Below, piece by piece: positions 27,138-36,200 of a stretch of DNA of 64,000 bases. Each line of letters begins with the position of its first letter. Position 1 is the first letter of the stretch. This stretch comes from Halostagnicola larsenii XH-48 (GTDB lineage Archaea; Halobacteriota; Halobacteria; Halobacteriales; Natrialbaceae): positions 1,054,001 to 1,118,000 of the forward strand of contig NZ_CP007055.1 of NCBI RefSeq assembly GCF_000517625.1, given 5' to 3'. The notes beneath the pieces are model-generated. The model searched no databases. It worked only from the letters and a program-made list of their open reading frames with translations, and had not been told where the DNA came from. Position numbers and translations under genes: made by a program.

Positions 27138-27353
27138 TTTCTCAGCAATCCGTCCGTCATATAGTTATATCTACGTGTTTGGATACAATCGGCGACCGTG
27201 CTCGAGCGACGACGGTGTGTCGCTACGCTGAGCGGTTCGCTATACGGCTGCTCGCTGCTCAGCCCAGTTTCATATCGCTATATATTGTTTATTCGGGCTT
27301 TGGAACCTGATTTCTGCACGTACCGTTTTGGGCCTCGAGATCGATTACAGCCC

Positions 27354-28151
27354 ATGTACCTCCCGAATCTCACCTGGCCGGACCTCCGCGAGTACGTCGA
27401 AAACGGGTCACTCGCCGTCGTCCCGCTAGGATCGACAGAACAGCACGGACCTCACCTCCCCGAGGGCACCGACCACCTCATCGCCGACGCGCTCGCTCGA
27501 GCGGCCACCGACCGGACGGACCACATCTGTACGCCGGTGATTCCGATCGGCGTCAGCCCGCACCACCGACAGTTCCACGGCACGATGTGGGTCGACGCGC
27601 CCGTCTTTCGGGACTACGTCGAGAGCCTCTCGAGGAACCTGACCTACCACGGGATCGACCGCATCGTCTTCGTCAACGCTCACGGTGGCAATGTCGCGCA
27701 CCTGCGCGAGGTCGGCCGTCGGCTGCGCGACGACGGGACGGCCTACGCGGTCGAGTGGATGTGGGACGAATCGATCCCGGACCTGATCGAAGAGGCGTTC
27801 GAGACACCTGGCCCCCACGGCGGGCCGAAAGAGACGGCGATGATCATGCATATCGCCGAGGAACTGGTCCGCGACGACCGACTCGAGGACGCTCGCGACG
27901 GCGGCATGACGGCGTTCGATCCCGCGACCATGGCCGTCAACGGCGCTCGAGTCACCTACGATTCGAAAGAGATCACCGAGAACGGCGTCTTCGGCGATCA
28001 AACCGACGCGACGCCGGCGGTCGGGGCCGAACTCTTCGAGGCGGCGACCGACCAACTGTGTGCGCTCCTCGAGTGGCTCGACGATCAGCCGTTTGCTGAT
28101 CTCCTCCCCCAAGAGCACGTCGCTCCTCGACCCGCACGAACCGGCAACTGA
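27354..28151 (+). CDS. Creatininase family amidohydrolase
   Basis: 265 aa from MYLPNLTWPDLREYVENG. The metal-binding signature is intact: LGSTEQHGPHLPEGTDHLIAD (Glu, His, Asp), FVNAHGGNVAHLREV and HGGPKETAMIMH. Members include creatinine amidohydrolase, F420-pathway ArfB and the mycofactocin peptidase MftE; the genomic context gives no hint which activity applies. ATG at 27354 is used because residues before it are not conserved-looking; a TATATATTG stretch about 75 bp upstream could be the promoter. Confidence 0.82.
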   Translation: MYLPNLTWPDLREYVENGSLAVVPLGSTEQHGPHLPEGTDHLIADALARAATDRTDHICTPVIPIGVSPHHRQFHGTMWVDAPVFRDYVESLSRNLTYHGIDRIVFVNAHGGNVAHLREVGRRLRDDGTAYAVEWMWDESIPDLIEEAFETPGPHGGPKETAMIMHIAEELVRDDRLEDARDGGMTAFDPATMAVNGARVTYDSKEITENGVFGDQTDATPAVGAELFEAATDQLCALLEWLDDQPFADLLPQEHVAPRPARTGN

Positions 28152-28213
28152 GTCCGGCGACCAACTCGCCTCCAGTTATCCTGTCACCGTGTGACGAACA
28201 CGCGAGCAGCCAA

Positions 28214-28249
28214 TAACTATATAGCCGGGCGCATGTTGGTGCCACCAAC
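28214..28249 (+). promoter_or_regulatory. TATA box plus 15-bp palindrome upstream of the 148-aa membrane protein
   Basis: AACTATATAG (28214-28223) is followed by the perfect palindrome GTTGGTG-C-CACCAAC (28235-28249), ending 3 bp before the GTG start. A site between TATA box and start codon would block initiation, so it looks like a repressor operator. Confidence 0.4.
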
Positions 28250-28252
28250 GCA

Positions 28253-28699
28253 GTGTCAGCCGTGATCCACTCACCCGCCCACTCGGACCGATCGCTTCTG
28301 GCCGCATCGTTCGCGCTCTTTGCAGTCGCCGGTGGTATTACTACACCCACCGACTCGTTAGTTCTCACCGCTGCTGGTACGGCACTCGCGATCGGGGGCG
28401 TGTACTCCGCTTCTCGATTCGCGGCGTCCATCAGCCGGAAACGCCTCGCAACGGTGTCGATCGCTCTTTGGAGCAGCTTTCTCGCTGTCGCCGGACTGCA
28501 CGTCCTCGAGCCCGGATCCATCGCTGCGGCGGCGCCGGAGTCGATCGCAATCCCCACGATCGCACTCAGTGCGATCACGTGGGCGACGCTACTCTCGGCC
28601 TGTTCGACGACCGTCTTCCTCGCGTTCCGCGAATACGGAGCGACGCCCGGGACCGAAGACGCGGTCGTCGAAAACGACTCCGATTATTCCGTCCGATAA
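28253..28699 (+). CDS. Hypothetical four-helix membrane protein
   Basis: 148 aa with GTG start. Hydrophobic stretches at about 14-30, 32-50, 66-86 and 100-122, with a polar C-tail. No recognised motif. Start chosen because the TATA box lies about 30 bp upstream. The 3' end overlaps the convergent O-methyltransferase gene by 16 bp, so the two transcripts are antisense at their ends. Confidence 0.6.
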   Translation: MSAVIHSPAHSDRSLLAASFALFAVAGGITTPTDSLVLTAAGTALAIGGVYSASRFAASISRKRLATVSIALWSSFLAVAGLHVLEPGSIAAAAPESIAIPTIALSAITWATLLSACSTTVFLAFREYGATPGTEDAVVENDSDYSVR

Positions 28700-29394
28700 C
28701 TTACCGCAATCCCTTCTCCGAGCGGGAGAACGGTCGTTTCGAAGGCTTCGTCGTCCCGAACCGTCGCGAGATACGTCGCGATGCCTCGAGTGGCGTCGGT
28801 CGCCTCGTTTGGAATATCCTCGGTCAGATCATCGTTCCGACGTTCGGGGCCCCGATCCCGCGCTTCGAGGAACTCGAGCACCGTCTCGAACTGGATACTA
28901 TCCGCCGTCATCGCGTTGTCTGCCACGATGGCTCCGCCGACGGGAACCTTCGAACGAACCGCCTCGAACGCTTCCGGATAGCGGCGTTTCTGGTGGTCGA
29001 GCAAAACGAGATCGAACGGTCCGTCGTAGCGCTCGACGATCTCGAGTGCGTCGCCCAGTTCGTATTCCGCGATGTCTCCGAAGCCACCCGCCTGCATGTA
29101 CTCGCGGGCCATCTCGAGTTCGTCCTCGTCGATTTCTGTGAGGACGATCCGGCCGTCGTCGGGGAGCGCCCTGGCGAACCAGTAGGCGGAGTAACCGTAT
29201 CCGGAACCGAACTCGAAGACGCTCCTCGCGCCGGTCATCCGCGCGAGCAGCGCGAGCGTCCCGCCGACCTCGGGGCCGACGTGGGGGAATCCCGATTCGG
29301 CGGCGTACTCGTCCATCTCTCGGAGCGTGTCGTCGGGGCTCGGTCCTGCGGCGCGAACGAAACGGGCGACCTTGTCCGTCAGTACGTCGGTCAT
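28684..29394 (-). CDS. SAM-dependent O-methyltransferase (COG4122 type)
   Basis: 236 aa from MTDVLTDKVARFV. SAM-binding motif I is VFEFGSGYGYSAYWFA, the acidic strand-2 end is VLTEIDEDELEMA, and motif IV is FDLVLLDHQKRRYPEAF. This is the catechol/caffeoyl-CoA O-methyltransferase fold with a predicted divalent-metal site (Asp in LLDH, Asn in VADNAM). Physiological substrate unknown. The overlap with the neighbouring gene's 3' end is on the opposite strand. Confidence 0.82.
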   Translation of the reverse strand: MTDVLTDKVARFVRAAGPSPDDTLREMDEYAAESGFPHVGPEVGGTLALLARMTGARSVFEFGSGYGYSAYWFARALPDDGRIVLTEIDEDELEMAREYMQAGGFGDIAEYELGDALEIVERYDGPFDLVLLDHQKRRYPEAFEAVRSKVPVGGAIVADNAMTADSIQFETVLEFLEARDRGPERRNDDLTEDIPNEATDATRGIATYLATVRDDEAFETTVLPLGEGIAVSYRTE

Positions 29395-29526
29395 GACGGG
29401 TCTAGCTACGCGGGCCATCACATCAAGGTCCGGGCGTCGGTGAACCGTGTCAGAGTTGCCAAACGAAGGTGCGGTTCCGTTTCGTGCGCCCGTTTTTTGG
29501 GGACGCGTACCGTCATCCGAACCGAT

Positions 29527-30003
29527 ATGTCCGACGAGCATCCGCTCACGGCACACGTCGATAACCTCGTCTACGAACCGACGCAGGTCCACGACTACGG
29601 TATCGATCTGACGGTGAGCGCGATCTACACCGTCGACGGCCCAGGGCGGCTCGATTTCGGCGGCGACGAACTCGAGGATGCCGACTTCGAGGCCGTTCCG
29701 ACTACCACCCAGAATCCTGACGACGAGTACGGCTGGTGGAAACTCGAGGGCGGCCAGTACGTCCTCCAGCACAACGAGTTCCTCACCGACAGCGAAGCGG
29801 CGTTCGTGCTCCAACCGCGGAACGAACTGCTCGCTCGAGGGTGTTCGCACCCGACCGTCCGGGTGCGTTCGCACCTGCCGTTGATCCCGTTGAGCGTCCC
29901 GGACGGCGGCGTCGAAATCAAAGAGAACGCGCGGGTGTCGACGCTCCTCTCGCCGACCGCGTCCGCAGACTCGAGCGTCGACAGCTCCTCGACGGACGAC
30001 TAG
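29527..30003 (+). CDS. dCTP deaminase/dUTPase-like protein
   Basis: 158 aa. It has the trimeric dUTPase-like fold signature in outline: HDYGIDLTVSAIYTV (strand with conserved Asp), a central YVLQHNEFLT segment, PRNELLARGCSHPTVRVRSHLPLIPLSVPDGG and KENARVSTLL. It is similar in length to haloarchaeal proteins annotated as dCTP deaminase or dUTP pyrophosphatase family. I do not see the complete catalytic Ser-Arg/Glu set, so it may be a non-enzymatic or divergent member. The acidic Ser-rich tail after residue 140 is probably disordered. Confidence 0.65.
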   Translation: MSDEHPLTAHVDNLVYEPTQVHDYGIDLTVSAIYTVDGPGRLDFGGDELEDADFEAVPTTTQNPDDEYGWWKLEGGQYVLQHNEFLTDSEAAFVLQPRNELLARGCSHPTVRVRSHLPLIPLSVPDGGVEIKENARVSTLLSPTASADSSVDSSSTDD

Positions 30004-30044
30004 CTGTCCCGGTGCTCGCGGTAGCGACCGCCCTTCGGACTCGA

Positions 30045-30055
30045 GTATATTTATA
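30045..30055 (+). promoter_or_regulatory. TATA box of the universal stress protein gene
   Basis: GTATATTTATA 28-38 bp upstream of the ATG at 30083; strong consensus match and leaderless spacing. Confidence 0.55.
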
Positions 30056-30082
30056 CGAGACACCCCAAATTCGATCGAATCG

Positions 30083-30841
30083 ATGTACCAGAACGTGCTT
30101 ATTCCGACGGACGGGAGCGACGGGACCCGGCGAGCGATCGAACACGGGCTCACGATTGCGAACCGCTTCGAGGGGACTGTCCACGCGCTGTCGATCGTTC
30201 CCGAGGGGCCGTTCGGAACGATGACCAGCGGGGAGGTCACTGCGGGCGCAGAGCGTGCGGTCGAGTACGTCGAGCGCGAGGCCGACCGCGTCGGCGTGCC
30301 GGTCACGACCACGATCGAACGCGGCGTTCCACACGAAAGCGTGCTCGCCTACGCCGACGACAACGACATCGACGTGATCGTGATGGGGACGCAGGGACGA
30401 ACGGGCCTCGATCGGTTTCTCGTCGGGAGCGTCACGGAGCGGATCGTTCGAATGGCAGAACCGCCCGTCGTGACCCTTCGAATGACCGACGACATCGAAA
30501 TCGAGGAGCCGTCGGCGGCGATTCGTATCGCCCGCCGGTCGCTCGAGACTGGGGCAAGTGGTAAGACCGGGACGGGTGGCGAGACCCAAGCAGATAGCGA
30601 GACAGCACCGGTTGATAAGTCGGGAGCGGGTGGCGAGACAGCGCCGGATGGTGAGTCAGAGACGGGTACCAAGTCCGAGGTGAGTACCGAACCCGAGACA
30701 GATGACGAACCGGCGGTGCTCGAGGACCCGTATCGAACGAGCGGAACGTGGGTGGTCCCCCTCAAGATGGACGACGGTCCGGTTGACGTCCACGTCGACG
30801 CAGTAACTGGTGGCGTCCGCACCATCGTCACTCGAGAGTAG
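30083..30841 (+). CDS. Universal stress protein (UspA) with C-terminal extension
   Basis: 252 aa. Residues 1 to about 140 are a standard UspA domain: MYQNVLIPTDGSDGTRRAIEHG, and the ATP-binding VMGTQGRTGLDRFLVGSVTERIV motif (G-2x-G-9x-G-S type). After it come about 60 residues of Gly/Thr/Glu-rich low complexity with imperfect repeats (GTGGET, GAGGET), and then a compact about 42-residue end (LEDPYRTSGTWVVPLKMDDGP ... GGVRTIVTRE) that looks like a folded beta-rich module. Such a two-part Usp is unusual; normal length is about 140-150 aa. Role of the end module unknown. Confidence 0.82.
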   Translation: MYQNVLIPTDGSDGTRRAIEHGLTIANRFEGTVHALSIVPEGPFGTMTSGEVTAGAERAVEYVEREADRVGVPVTTTIERGVPHESVLAYADDNDIDVIVMGTQGRTGLDRFLVGSVTERIVRMAEPPVVTLRMTDDIEIEEPSAAIRIARRSLETGASGKTGTGGETQADSETAPVDKSGAGGETAPDGESETGTKSEVSTEPETDDEPAVLEDPYRTSGTWVVPLKMDDGPVDVHVDAVTGGVRTIVTRE

Positions 30842-30922
30842 CTGAGTTGAGACGCTACGTGGATTCCCGCGGACTGTCACTCGAGCAAAAACGTTCTTCA
30901 CCCCGGTCGCCAATGGCACGGT

Positions 30923-32164
30923 ATGTCAGTTTCCGGGGGATCGCTTTCCGAACCGACCGTTCTCGCACACACCAAACGGCGATTGTTTCCCGGCGACGAC
31001 GATACCTACGCAGTCGTCGACACGCAGTTTGCAAGCGAGCACTGGCTGGCGGGCGAGCCGATCGAGCGTGCTGTACGGGAGACCCTCGCACCGTTCAACC
31101 GCGTCGAGGTCGGCGGCGGCTATCCCGACCTCATCGGGGTTCGAGCGCTCGAGTCGGAGTTTCTCGCGGTCGAGCGCTTCGGCGACGAGCCGCCGTTGAT
31201 CGCCGTCGAGGCGAAAGGGCACACGGCGGACGGAACCGTCGATACCCGCCGGGGAATCGTCCAGGCCCACGATCGACTACACGGGGCGAACGCCGCGTAC
31301 CTCGCGGCTCCGGAACCGGCGGTGACCGAGACCGATCGCACGCTTGCGCGCGAACTCAACATCGGCATTCTCGGCGTGGATTCGGCGGGTTCCGTCGAGC
31401 CGCTCGAGACGCCCCGCGTCGTCGGTAACCGAACGACGTCGGCCGCGAACGCGATCCGGTTCCAGGCCAGTGCACAGGGCGTCGCCGACCAGTCGTTCGG
31501 GCTCAACCATCCGAAGAACTACCTCGGCTACCCGCTCGCACACTACGCCGACGGCGACACGGCGTCGCTGCTCTCGCGGTACAAGGTCGTCAGCGCGACC
31601 GACGCCGCGCGACAGGGTGCCGAATTCCTCGATCTGATACGCGTCCACCCCGACCGAGTGACGCTGACCGGCCACGGTCGAGAGGTCGTTCGATTCGGTA
31701 TTCGACGCCACGGCTCCGTCGAGGCGGCACTCGAGGCGTTCGAAGACTGGTATCGCTCGACCGCACGGTTCATCGACGCCGCACCGGCGTGGGGGCAACT
31801 AGCCCGTCGAATCGTCTTTGCGTACCCCGCAACCCAGTTGCTCGTCACAGAACTCGAGAACATCCACGCGGACGGGAATCCGACGCCGTCGCTGCCCACC
31901 TTAGTCGAGTACCTGCACGTTCTGCATCCCGCGTTCGCCGTCGAACTGTTCGTTCGCGGCGACGAAGCCGCGCGACGCCGCGTACTTACCCAAGAGGGCG
32001 ACCTCAGATCCGACGCGCTCGAGGACGGGTCGATTTATCACGCGCCGACGGTCTTCCAGTTGAAGGCCATGTTGTACCACGCCGGCATCGTTACTGAGCG
32101 CGGCGCAGAGCCGCATCGACTCGATCCCACAGAAGACGTTTGGGCGTTGTGCGAACGGCTCTAA
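30923..32164 (+). CDS. Uncharacterised protein with probable PD-(D/E)xK nuclease domain
   Basis: 413 aa, not a known named family to me. Residues about 60-155 have the restriction-nuclease core order: Glu62, GGYPDLIGV with Asp69, then PLIAVEAKG with Glu96 and Lys98, a helix with Arg/Gln (RRGIVQAHDRLHGANAA), the strand AYLAAPEP and a final ELNIGILGVD. That layout (D-x(n)-E-x-K, then Q-helix) is classic PD-(D/E)xK. Residues about 200-280 look like a winged helix (LSRYKVVSATDAARQGAEFLDLI, VTLTGHGREVVRFGI) and the C-terminus is helical. It could be a DNA repair or defence nuclease; no methyltransferase or helicase partner is adjacent. Confidence 0.6.
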   Translation: MSVSGGSLSEPTVLAHTKRRLFPGDDDTYAVVDTQFASEHWLAGEPIERAVRETLAPFNRVEVGGGYPDLIGVRALESEFLAVERFGDEPPLIAVEAKGHTADGTVDTRRGIVQAHDRLHGANAAYLAAPEPAVTETDRTLARELNIGILGVDSAGSVEPLETPRVVGNRTTSAANAIRFQASAQGVADQSFGLNHPKNYLGYPLAHYADGDTASLLSRYKVVSATDAARQGAEFLDLIRVHPDRVTLTGHGREVVRFGIRRHGSVEAALEAFEDWYRSTARFIDAAPAWGQLARRIVFAYPATQLLVTELENIHADGNPTPSLPTLVEYLHVLHPAFAVELFVRGDEAARRRVLTQEGDLRSDALEDGSIYHAPTVFQLKAMLYHAGIVTERGAEPHRLDPTEDVWALCERL

Positions 32165-32260
32165 CCGTCTAGCGCAATTGTCGGTCTCTCCGCTCGAGAA
32201 CGAGCGTTCACAATTCGTCGAAAACGGACGCCAAAATTGACGGATGGGGTCGAACGCCAA

Positions 32261-34096
32261 CTACTCGAGGACGACCAGACTGTCGCCCATGTCGACGCTG
32301 TCGCCTTCCTCGACCGCGATCTTCGTAACGGTTCCACCGCTGGACGCGACGATGTCGTTTTCCATCTTCATGGCCTCGAGCACGACCAGCACGTCGCCCG
32401 CGGCGACCTCGTCACCCTCTTCGACCTCGACCGAGAGGATCGTTCCCTGCATCTCGGCGTCGACGAGTTCGCCCTCGCCCGCGAGTTCGACGTCGTCTTC
32501 GCCGTCGTCCGCACCCGCCGCCGCTGCCGGCGGACTCGGCCCCGATGGGTTCGCCTCGCCGCCGGTCGGAATCGGCGGCGCGCCGCGTTCCTCGAGTTCG
32601 ACTTCGAAGCGTTTGCCGTTGACCTCGACGGTGAACTCCCGTTCGACGACCTCCTCGTCGTCGCCGTCAGCCGTCGATTCGTCGCCGCCCCACTGCTGTT
32701 GGGCCTCCTCGATTCGCGCCGGGTCCATCTCCTCGTCGAGGTACTTCGTCGTGTGTCGGCTCTCGACGAACGCCTCGTCGGTCAGCATCAGCCGGTGGAA
32801 CGGAATGATCGTCGGAATGCCCTCGATATCGTACTCGCGCAGCGCGCGGAGCGATCGCTCGAGACACTCGTCTCGGTCCTCGCCCCAGACGATCAGCTTC
32901 GCGATCATCGAGTCGTAGTCGGTGACGAGTTCGTCGCCCTGACGGAGCGCGTCGTCGAGGCGGACGCCGACGCCGCCCGGCGGATCGTAGGTGGTCAGCG
33001 ACCCGCCCGAGGCCGGCTGAAAGTCCTCGGCCGCGTTCTCGGCGTTGATCCGGAACTCGATGGCGTGGCCGTCGATCTCGACCTCGGACTGCTCGAAGTC
33101 GAGTTCCTCGCCGGCGGCGACCCGGATCTGGCGTTTCACGATGTCGATCCCGGTAATCTGCTCGGTGACGCAGTGTTCGACCTGAATCCGCGTGTTCACC
33201 TCGAGGAAGTAGAAATTCGTCTCCGGGCCGAGCAAGCCGTCACGACTCTGGTCTTCCTCGACGAGGAACTCGACGGTGCCGGCGTTCGTGTAGTCTGCGG
33301 CCGCGACGCCGCGACGGGCCGCATCGCCGATCTGCTCGCGGAGTTCGTCCGAAAGCGCCGCCGACGGCCCCTCCTCGATGACCTTCTGGTGACGGCGCTG
33401 GAGCGAGCAGTCGCGTTCGCCCAGGTGGCGAACGTTGCCGTGCTGGTCGGCGACGATCTGGACTTCGATGTGTCGCGGGTTCTCGAGGTAGCGCTCGAGG
33501 TAGACCGAATCGTTGTCGAAGTACGCTTCGCCCTCCCGCTGGGCGCTCTCGAGTTGGTCCTCGACTTCGCTCTCGTCCCAGACGACTTTCATCCCGCGGC
33601 CGCCGCCGCCGCCTTCCGCCTTGATCGCGATCGGGTAGCCGTGTTCGTCCCCGAAGGCTTTGACCTCGTCGGGGTCGGTAACCGGCTCCGTGGTCCCCGG
33701 AACGATCGGCACGTCCGCTTCGTTCATGACGGTGCGAGCTTTGGTCTTCTCGCCGAGGGTTTCCATCGCATCGCTCGAGGGGCCGATCCAGGTGAGTCCG
33801 TCTTCGGCCTCGACCTTGGCGGCGAATTCGGCGTTCTCCGCGAGGAACCCGTAGCCGGGATGGATCGCGTCGGCGTCGGCTTTCAGCGCGGCCTCGATGA
33901 CCGCTTCGTGGTCGAGGTACGAGTCGGCTGCACGCGCCGGGCCGATGTTGTACGCTTCGTCTGCGTATCTGACGTGTCCCGAGTCTTTGTCTGCCTCGGA
34001 GTACACGGCGACGGTTCCGACGTTGAGCTCCTCGCACGCCCGCATGACTCGAACCGCGATTTCGCCGCGGTTCGCGACCAGAACCTTCCTGAACAT
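32261..34096 (-). CDS. pccA: Acyl-CoA (propionyl/acetyl-CoA) carboxylase, biotin carboxylase plus biotin carrier subunit
   Basis: 611 aa. Biotin carboxylase with ATP-grasp fold (about 1-450; [31 protein letters not shown]) and a biotin carrier domain at the end with [10 protein letters not shown], biotinyl-Lys577. An Ala/Gly/Pro-rich linker separates them. ATP-dependent carboxylation of biotin in the cytoplasm, then transfer by PccB. Last gene of pccB-pccX-pccA, 82 bp after pccX. In Haloferax the homologous complex carboxylates propionyl-CoA in the route to PHBV polyester; acetyl-CoA use in 3-hydroxypropionate-type pathways is also possible. Confidence 0.92.
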   Translation of the reverse strand: MFRKVLVANRGEIAVRVMRACEELNVGTVAVYSEADKDSGHVRYADEAYNIGPARAADSYLDHEAVIEAALKADADAIHPGYGFLAENAEFAAKVEAEDGLTWIGPSSDAMETLGEKTKARTVMNEADVPIVPGTTEPVTDPDEVKAFGDEHGYPIAIKAEGGGGGRGMKVVWDESEVEDQLESAQREGEAYFDNDSVYLERYLENPRHIEVQIVADQHGNVRHLGERDCSLQRRHQKVIEEGPSAALSDELREQIGDAARRGVAAADYTNAGTVEFLVEEDQSRDGLLGPETNFYFLEVNTRIQVEHCVTEQITGIDIVKRQIRVAAGEELDFEQSEVEIDGHAIEFRINAENAAEDFQPASGGSLTTYDPPGGVGVRLDDALRQGDELVTDYDSMIAKLIVWGEDRDECLERSLRALREYDIEGIPTIIPFHRLMLTDEAFVESRHTTKYLDEEMDPARIEEAQQQWGGDESTADGDDEEVVEREFTVEVNGKRFEVELEERGAPPIPTGGEANPSGPSPPAAAAGADDGEDDVELAGEGELVDAEMQGTILSVEVEEGDEVAAGDVLVVLEAMKMENDIVASSGGTVTKIAVEEGDSVDMGDSLVVLE

Positions 34097-34177
34097 TCTA
34101 CAAGAACCATTGCAAGCGCCCTACCTTACTTTTTCGCAACTGATTCGCCAGCGGTCACCGAGAACGAGTGACGGCGA

Positions 34178-34495
34178 TCAGAATCGGTCGGTTCGTCCCG
34201 CCGCACTCCAGGAATTGGTCGGTGCGTCGCGAGGGACGCGGACGGTTCGCTGTTGTTGGGCACGCACTCGCCCCGCGAACGCCCATCGTTTGTCGTCCCA
34301 GGTTTCTTCGCCCTCGGCGGCGGCTGCCGCCGCGGCGGCCAGTTCCTGATCGCGGACGTGGGCACCGATGGCCGCGGCGATCGCTGCCGCTTCCGCCTCG
34401 TCGGCGTCGTCTGGGATACTAATTTCGACGTTTGGCGGCTCCACTGCGTTCGTCTCAGGCGTCTCTTCGACGCGAGCCTGTTGTTGGGACGCCAT
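34178..34495 (-). CDS. pccX: Small third subunit of acyl-CoA carboxylase (PccX)
   Basis: 105 aa lying exactly between pccB and pccA, starting 1 bp after the pccB stop. The central [20 protein letters not shown] with a following poly-Ala helix and a Trp-containing tail ([15 protein letters not shown]) recalls the actinobacterial epsilon-type subunit of acyl-CoA carboxylases. In Haloferax a third subunit in this position is needed for enzyme activity (established knowledge as I recall). The charged C-terminus ([18 protein letters not shown]) is unlike the rest. Confidence 0.85.
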   Translation of the reverse strand: MASQQQARVEETPETNAVEPPNVEISIPDDADEAEAAAIAAAIGAHVRDQELAAAAAAAAEGEETWDDKRWAFAGRVRAQQQRTVRVPRDAPTNSWSAAGRTDRF

Positions 34496-34496
34496 C

Positions 34497-36041
34497 TTAG
34501 AGCGGGATGTTACCGTGTTTCTTGTCCGGCTTGTCCTCGCGTTTGGTCTCGAGCATCTCGAGGTCGGCGATCAGGCGCGGACGGGTCTCGGTCGGCAGGA
34601 TGACGTCGTCGAGAAAGCCCTTATCCGTCGCCGTGTAGGGGTTCGCGAACTCCTCGCGGTACTCTTCGATGAGTTCGTCCCGGAGTTCGTCCGGGTTCTC
34701 CGCCTCGGCGAGTTCTTCGCGATAGAGGATGTTGACGGCACCCTGTGGTCCCATCACCGCGATTTCGGCCGTCGGCCAGGCGTAGTTGACGTCCGCGCCG
34801 AGGTTCTTCGAGGCCATCACGCAGTAGGCCCCGCCGTAGGCCTTGCGCGTGATGACCGTCAGCAGCGGGACGGTCGCTTCCGAGTAGGCGTAGAGCAACT
34901 TCGCGCCGTGGCGGATAATCCCGCGGTGTTCCTGATCGGTTCCGGGCATGTACCCGGGCACGTCGACGAACGTCACGATCGGGATGTTAAAGGAATCACA
35001 GAACCGCACGAATCTCGAGCCCTTCATCGACGCGTCGACGGTGAGCGTGCCCGCGTTGACCCGCGGCTGGTTCGCGACGATGCCGACCGACCGGCCGTCG
35101 AGGCGGCCGAATCCGACGACGATGTTCTGCGAGAAGTTGTCCGCGACCTCGAAGAACGAGCCCTCGTCGACCACCGAATCGATCACGTTGGTCATGTCGT
35201 AGGGTTTCTGCGGGCTCGAGGGGACGATGTCCTCGAGCGCGTCGTCGCGTCGGTCCGGGTCGTCCCAGGGCTCGACACGCGGCGGGTCCTCGACGTTGTT
35301 CTGCGGGAGGTACGAGAGCAGGCGCTTGATCTTGTCCAAGGCTTGCTCTTCGCTTTCGCAGGCGAACTCGGCGACGCCCGTTTTGTTGGCGTGGGTGACC
35401 GCACCGCCGAGTTCCTCGTGGGTCACGTCCTCACCGGTGACGGTCTTGGTGACCCCGGGACCGGTGATGTACATGTGGCTCGTGTCCTTGACCATGAAGA
35501 TGAAGTCCGTGATCGAGGGGGAGTACACCGCGCCGCCCGCACACGGGCCCATGATTCCCGAAATCTGTGGAACGACGCCGCTTGCTTCCTGGTTTCGGCG
35601 GAAAATTTCGGTGAAGCCGGCGAGGCTCTTGACCCCTTCCTGAATGCGCGCGCCGGCGGAGTCGTTGAGACCGACGATGGGTGCGCCGACTTCCATCGCC
35701 ATGTCCATTACCTTGCAGATTTTCTCGGCGAACACCTCGCCCAGCGAGCCGCCGAAGACGGTGAAGTCGTGGGCGAACACGAACACCGTACGCCCGTCGA
35801 CTTCGCCGTAGCCGGTGACGACGCCGTCGCCGGGAATCTTCTGTTCTTCCATCCCGAACTCGCTCGTCTGGTGGGTCCGGAGCTGATCGAACTCGGTGAA
35901 GGTATCCTCGTCGAGGAAGTAATCGATCCGCTCGCGCGCGGTCATCTTCCCCTTCTCGTGTTGTTTCTCGATCCGGTCCTCGCCGCCTCCTTTCAACGCC
36001 TCCGTTCGAAACTCCTCCAACTCCGCGATACGATCCTCCAT
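34497..36041 (-). CDS. pccB: Acyl-CoA (propionyl-CoA) carboxylase, carboxyltransferase subunit
   Basis: 514 aa from [12 protein letters not shown]. Two crotonase-like carboxyltransferase halves with the oxyanion-hole glycines: [18 protein letters not shown] (N-half) and [19 protein letters not shown] (C-half). It moves carboxyl from biotin to propionyl-CoA or acetyl-CoA. It very closely resembles Haloferax PccB in my memory. First gene of the three-gene operon; divergent from the NSS symporter gene. A possible GTG start two codons upstream (VTMEDR) would change little. Confidence 0.93.
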   Translation of the reverse strand: MEDRIAELEEFRTEALKGGGEDRIEKQHEKGKMTARERIDYFLDEDTFTEFDQLRTHQTSEFGMEEQKIPGDGVVTGYGEVDGRTVFVFAHDFTVFGGSLGEVFAEKICKVMDMAMEVGAPIVGLNDSAGARIQEGVKSLAGFTEIFRRNQEASGVVPQISGIMGPCAGGAVYSPSITDFIFMVKDTSHMYITGPGVTKTVTGEDVTHEELGGAVTHANKTGVAEFACESEEQALDKIKRLLSYLPQNNVEDPPRVEPWDDPDRRDDALEDIVPSSPQKPYDMTNVIDSVVDEGSFFEVADNFSQNIVVGFGRLDGRSVGIVANQPRVNAGTLTVDASMKGSRFVRFCDSFNIPIVTFVDVPGYMPGTDQEHRGIIRHGAKLLYAYSEATVPLLTVITRKAYGGAYCVMASKNLGADVNYAWPTAEIAVMGPQGAVNILYREELAEAENPDELRDELIEEYREEFANPYTATDKGFLDDVILPTETRPRLIADLEMLETKREDKPDKKHGNIPL

Positions 36042-36200
36042 CGTCACGGCGACCACCTGCTCCGAGTCATAGAGAACAGTCGTGTAACCACTGGGAAAAA
36101 GATTTCCGTCCATTTTTCAGGCAAAACCCCTCGAGTTGACATTCCACTAATACATCATGTCTAGTAAGTTATTTGTGGTGGTGGGGTTGATATCCCACAC

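Noticed and set aside
28468-29526. Long open frame on the plus strand extending upstream of the dCTP-deaminase-like protein
   Set aside because: The stretch before 29527 is Arg-rich and antisense to a clear O-methyltransferase; GC-rich DNA keeps false frames open. Only the part from 29527 is protein-like.
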